A DNA stretch of 64,000 nt. Source: Penelope pileata. Lineage: Eukaryota; Chordata; Aves; Galliformes; Cracidae. The stretch's first letter is position 1. The number at the start of each line of letters is the position of its first letter. Below the pieces are notes generated by a model. It saw only the letters and a program-made list of their open reading frames with translations. It did no database searches and was not told the origin of the DNA. The stretch lies in contig WBMW01005528.1 in assembly GCA_013396635.1 (NCBI GenBank), forward strand, positions 142,768-206,767, given 5' to 3'. Position numbers and translations under genes: made by a program. Below are positions 59,448-64,000 of this stretch, one piece after another.

Positions 59448-59724
59448 CTAGAACAGGAGAAGAACGCATATTCAGGGCATGAATGGAGCTAAATAAAGTA
59501 TCAGAAGCAGCAGGTGTAGTTCAGCTTGTGAGCTTTGCATTACTACTGCCCCAAAGGCTGCAGCATTGTCAGAAGAACAGTCTTACAGTGAGACTTCCTA
59601 CCCTTTCCCCAAGTCAAGTAAGAGTAAATGCCAGAGCAGCTGCTGGTGAATGAACAGCACATGGTTGTGTTCCACAAAATAAAGAGGAAGAACCTAATTG
59701 CCCTTCTGCAAAGCCAAAACTTAC

Positions 59725-59778
59725 GGCTGGACCAGGTTCTCCAGGAGGACCAGGGTCACCAGGGAAACCAACTGGACC
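59725..59778 (-). CDS. COL5A1: COL5A1 triple-helix exon (about exon 51)
   Basis: 54 bp encoding GPVGFPGDPGPPGEPGPA. Acceptor TCAG, donor GTAAGT. Confidence 0.97.
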
Positions 59779-60862
59779 CTGAAAAGAGAGAAGAGAGATA
59801 TCCTTAAGTCAGAGACTGCATCTGGAAACCTGCAGAGCACTATCACCCTAGGAGCAACACATGGATTCACCCTACAGAGCAAAATCCCAATTCCCTACCC
59901 TCAAACCCAAGCCCAGTTCACATCCCAGCTTTGCGTGTTCAGTGATTCATCCCGTCACGGTTACCAGTTCAGCTCTGCAACCAGATTACACAAAGCTCTA
60001 GTATCAACACAGGGGATTTCATCGAGCTCTTCATAAATATATTAGACAAGTGACAGCAAAATCCTCTCAGCTTGGGGAATGTGCAGATTAGAGGGTTTTG
60101 TTTTTCCTTTCTACCTAATGTGTAACATTTTTTACCTGAAGATACTCTCAAAGCATTTGGCGACTAAAACAACTTCACCACACTTTTCCCTCCAATGACG
60201 ACCGTGCACTTCAAATGATTCTGAGAGCAATGCTCAGACAACAGGCTTCAACCAATAATGCAGTATCCCAAAAACCCATCTGTTGAGAGAGATGACTAAC
60301 TCCCCTGCCTCCTCTGCTACTTCGTACCATCTTTGCTTATCGCATGATGAATTTCTCCAGCCAACAAGCATCAAAGGAGCAGGCAAGACAAATATTGTAC
60401 CGTTGTCATGTGGTATAAATCAGTACAGCCCTACTGGCTTCAATAGAACTACAACAACTAGCATCAGCAGGGATCTGACCCCAGAGATACAGCTCTCAGA
60501 TTCACATAAATCTCCTCGAGGCTCTTTTGGAAGCTTTGCTCTGGTGCAGAGGACCCTGGCAATGCATAAACTCAAGTGCAAAGTAAACCTACTGCAAGCC
60601 TTCTACATAGGGATGAGCTTCCTGATAGCCTGAAAAAAGGACTAACAATTCATGTATTGCTGGAAGATAAGGCACAGCTGCATCTTTCCCTCATTAGCAC
60701 CCTAAAGGGATCGGATTAATGTTGTGTAATATTAGATGGGCAATTCTCAGGCAGGTAAACTATTTCAAGTTTTCACAAAACTCTCCGGAAAACATCTTTC
60801 CATGTGAAAATTTGCACAGGGCAAGACAAGGAAGCACCATTTTGACAGGAGGGGGTACTTAC

Positions 60863-60970
60863 AGGGCTGCCTTTGGGACCATCATCACCTGGTGGACCTT
60901 TAGGGCCAGGTGGACCAGCAGCACCAGAGGGACCTGCTTCGCCTTTTTCACCTCTTTCACCTTTAGGACC
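60863..60970 (-). CDS. COL5A1: COL5A1 triple-helix exon (about exon 50)
   Basis: 108 bp, 36 residues beginning GPKGERGEKGEAGPSGAAG and ending GDDGPKGSP. Strongly charged, with KGE/RGE/KGE triplets of the kind that form interchain salt bridges. Followed by a 1.08-kb intron. Confidence 0.97.
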
Positions 60971-61325
60971 CTGCAAAAGAAAAAAGGTGTTTTTATTATC
61001 TAGAAAAACAACTTACTGATCTCTAATCATCCTTTAATCAATTCTGAAAAAGCCTCTCTGTATCTCAAAACACAAAGATAAGATTTAGCAGTCCCTTCCC
61101 ACAAAGATTCAGCGGCGTTCACATTGTCACATGTAGCCTACATTCTGTGACTGAAGTTATCCTGTATACACTTCAGCACGTGACAATGCCTGATGCCCAA
61201 ACCAAGGACATGGCTGGTTCAGTCCCCATGGTCCCATCCACATCTGTGCATCTCTGAAACCCTCTCAGCCAGCTCCTTGGCGACACCATGGAGAAAAGCT
61301 CTCCTCCACCCCGTAGCAGACTTAC

Positions 61326-61379
61326 CGGCAGGCCGACCTCGCCAGGCAGACCAGGCTCACCAGATTCACCAGGTTCACC
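61326..61379 (-). CDS. COL5A1: COL5A1 triple-helix exon (about exon 49)
   Basis: 54 bp encoding GEPGESGEPGLPGEVGLP, an acidic helix segment with five Glu and no basic residue. Donor GTAAGT. Confidence 0.97.
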
Positions 61380-62092
61380 CTGCAAGGAGGAAAAGAGGAT
61401 GCCTACAGTTATACTTCTGAAGGGAGCAGAGCTTTCTGCTGACTTGCTGAACCCCTCTGGACTCTGAGGGCTCCAAGCCTCAGCAAGGCATTAGACATCA
61501 AGCATCACTATTGGCTTTTCTTTTTCAGGTACATTTCCATCTTCTTGGCTTACATTAACAAAAATGCACAACACATATATATTCACATGAATCTGTTAAC
61601 TTAATTGAGAAGAAATAACTAATGTAAGTACCTCAAGGACAGCATTAAATGTGCTTCAAGCTGGGAGAAGCTGCCTCCTTTCAAATATCATCTGCTTATT
61701 TATAGACTTGGTGGATGCATAACATGACCACAGCCATGCCTTTACCCCATCACCACACCACTCATCTGCCCAAACCCTCACCTTGTCACTTCAAAATAAG
61801 TTCAGACTGCAAACAAACCCTCCTGAAGTTCTCTAATGAGCCCACCAGCAACTATGGTAATTAGCACAGCCTGCAGAGGCAGCTGGTAAGCACTTGTCCA
61901 CCGGAGCCCTCTCAAGGACTCATTTCACATGAGCACAGTGGGGCAGCTAGACCTGGTCAGGCTTTCCTACTGCCCTTCTCCATTTTAAATGATCACTGAT
62001 ACCTTAAAGACCTTCTCATTAGCAAACCCTCTGAACAAGTTGTTGTAGCAAACCTCCTGCAGGTTTCAGTCAGGTTGGGGTGGATGCTTTAC

Positions 62093-62200
62093 CTTCTCTC
62101 CGACAGCACCAGGATTTCCCACTCCCCCGGCAGGGCCCTGGGGTCCATCTGCTCCTGGTGGGCCGGATGGGCCTCTGGGCCCAGGTGGGCCTGGTGGGCC
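62093..62200 (-). CDS. COL5A1: COL5A1 triple-helix exon (about exon 48)
   Basis: 108 bp, 36 residues starting GPPGPPGPRGPSGPPGADG and ending GNPGAVGEK. GPPGPPGPR is a highly proline-rich, stable helix segment. Donor GTAAAG. Confidence 0.97.
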
Positions 62201-62286
62201 CTGAGAGAAAGGGGAGATACTTCAGACATGTTCCTTGGAAAAATGCGTACACCAGTGATGAAAACAGGAGGAGAAAGGCATCTTAC

Positions 62287-62340
62287 CATTTGCCCAACAT
62301 CACCTGTTTCTCCCTTCTCACCAGGAGGTCCAGGCAAGCC
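62287..62340 (-). CDS. COL5A1: COL5A1 triple-helix exon (about exon 47)
   Basis: 54 bp encoding GLPGPPGEKGETGDVGQM. Flanked by the two shortest constitutive introns in the window (89 bp before, 86 bp after). Donor GTAAGA. Confidence 0.97.
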
Positions 62341-62399
62341 CTGTGGAGGTGTAGGAGAGGATAATTTAATTGTGAACACCTTCCATGGTGCTTTCATCA

Positions 62400-62537
<138 letters not shown>

Positions 62538-62740
62538 CTACGAGGAAAGAGTCTAACACAGCTTAGCACAGGCAAGAGGCAGGCACTAGGCCCATCCCCA
62601 CCACCTCCTGCTGCAGCTAGCAGCCATGCTCATCCTCTTGCACTGGGTATAAGCAGTGCCAAGCAGAAACTGCAATTCTTTACAGTGCTTCCCAGCATGG
62701 TTTTTGGGGAAGAAGGAGAATTCCTGCTGACAATACTCAC

Positions 62741-62794
62741 AGCTGGGCCTGGCTGGCCGATCGGACCCTGTGGGCCTGTAGGACCTGGTGGACC
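62741..62794 (-). CDS. COL5A1: COL5A1 triple-helix exon (about exon 45)
   Basis: 54 bp encoding GPPGPTGPQGPIGQPGPA. Acceptor ACAG, donor GTGAGT. Preceded by an 858-bp intron. Confidence 0.97.
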
Positions 62795-63652
62795 CTGTCA
62801 CAAAACACAAGTGCAGTGTCACATTTACGAGCAGAGAGTGAAAAATCTCACCTGTCAAATGAAAAGCCCTTGAGCACAGCTTCCATTAAACCTGCATAAA
62901 TCCTCAAAAGAGCAGTGGGAGGACAGGGTCAAGACTCCTGGACATATCGGGTTCCTTCAAGGCTGGTGCCACAGCACCATGCCCAAGGATGAGCTTAAAC
63001 TTGTTTTGCAAAACACTTTTTGAGAGAGGTAGAAGCTGGAAGTCTTTCTGGGAAGAAGGAAGCCATCTGTGTGTGTTTGTGTAACATAATGTGTCTGACA
63101 GATCACCCTTACTTCCAGCATCACCTCCCGTGGGGGTGTAGCTACATACATGCAGGGCCAAGAAGCCAAAACCAGTGCAACCTGACCTCAGCCTTCAGGA
63201 AATTTACAGGAGAACTTGGTTTCAGCCAGCAGTCACACATCTTTGCTCCAGCAAGGCGATATCACACCACTCAGTTCTCTCTAGATACATATGTGCAATT
63301 TATTTTCCATTCCTCAGGCTCTGAGGACCAAGCGTGCTTCAGCGTGTTATAAGCATCTAGAAAAGCAACTGCAGCCAAAAACCTAACTCCAATGGCTGCT
63401 GATATTTCAGATATTTACACAGTACATAGGTGACAGGGAAGCATCTCAGTGCATTCCAGGGAGTTGGAAGAGAAGCACACTTCAGGCACTCGCTCTTTTA
63501 TACATTGTGTGGGCATTTGACAAAGCAAAGGAGAAGACAAAGGAATGACAGGAAGAGATTAAAATGGTATCATTCTCTGTTTCCAGCAAGTCAGACAATA
63601 TAACCACGTGTTCATCCAAAAAGCAGCCACCGGTGACGTCCATCACACTCAC

Positions 63653-63706
63653 CTGCTCCCCTTTGTCACCCTTGCTGCCCTTCTGGCCAGGCTCTCCGAT
63701 CTCACC
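63653..63706 (-). CDS. COL5A1: COL5A1 triple-helix exon (about exon 44)
   Basis: 54 bp encoding GEIGEPGQKGSKGDKGEQ, perfect Gly-X-Y. Acceptor CAG at 63709-63707, donor GTGAGT from 63652. First exon of the gene seen in this window; 63707-64000 is intron. Confidence 0.96.
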
Positions 63707-64000
63707 CTGCCAGGTGCAAAAGGCACAGTTAGTTCACCTGGGGACCACTTCCACATCTCCCCACATAGCAATACCCCTGAGCATCTGCGTCCTTATCCCA
63801 AAGATGTCAATTCCCATAGAACCCACCCAGTAAGTTCTGAAAAAGGCCACAGATTTGGCTGCTCCAGGTGTAAGCAAACCCTTTAGCATCCTTAAGCTTT
63901 CCTGAGCCACTGTGTGATGCAGGGAGCATCATCCTGCAGACCTCGTGAGCAGCGATGAGCGATACATCCCAGGTAATGTTTTCTAGGAATCCTCCAGTCC

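Overview
This is a vertebrate, most likely avian, genomic window. The bird call rests on CR1 LINE fragments ending in the GATTCTATGAT-type 3' terminus, a low density of interspersed repeats, compact collagen introns, and synteny. No prokaryotic, viral or plasmid gene organisation is present. Species is not resolvable from what I see; a galliform is plausible. Five isolated single Ns, three of them inside or at the end of long homopolymer runs, point to a draft assembly.

Two protein-coding genes are supported, both on the minus strand and both incomplete here. At the left edge (1-310) is the first coding exon of OLFM1 (olfactomedin 1, also called noelin or pancortin). It has a signal-peptide exon, an in-frame upstream stop, a CpG-rich 5' UTR, and a 5' splice site at 123. 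The rest of OLFM1 lies to the left of the window. At the right (42740-64000) is the 3' part of COL5A1, the alpha-1 chain of type V procollagen. It comprises 18 consecutive triple-helix exons, the exon carrying the end of the helix and the proprotein-convertase site, the C-propeptide (COLFI) exons, and a roughly 2.7 kb 3' UTR. All splice junctions could be placed from sequence. Reading frame, Gly-X-Y periodicity and all eight COLFI cysteines are intact.

The most informative local structure is a pair of alternative 69-bp exons of COL5A1 (51832-51900 and 51709-51777). They encode two versions of the same 23-residue COLFI segment. Only 54 nt separate them, with the best branch point about 35 nt from the upstream 5' splice site. 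That is too tight for normal splicing between them and explains mutual exclusion by steric hindrance. A 39-nt uninterrupted polypyrimidine tract precedes the first copy.

Between the genes (about 310-42740) I see no supported protein-coding gene. The interval holds five truncated CR1 copies, one of which (37213-38070) retains a reverse-transcriptase C-terminal remnant. It also holds a 31-bp tandem repeat (21284-21413), CpG clusters, and several AT-rich stretches that look like conserved regulatory DNA. In human the ficolin genes FCN2 and FCN1 lie between COL5A1 and OLFM1; none is recognisable here. A sixth CR1 copy sits in the last COL5A1 coding intron.

No new multi-gene system was found. The points worth follow-up are the alternative-exon arrangement, the ficolin-less interval, repeated motifs and A/T tracts in the COL5A1 3' UTR, and candidate noncoding regulatory elements.
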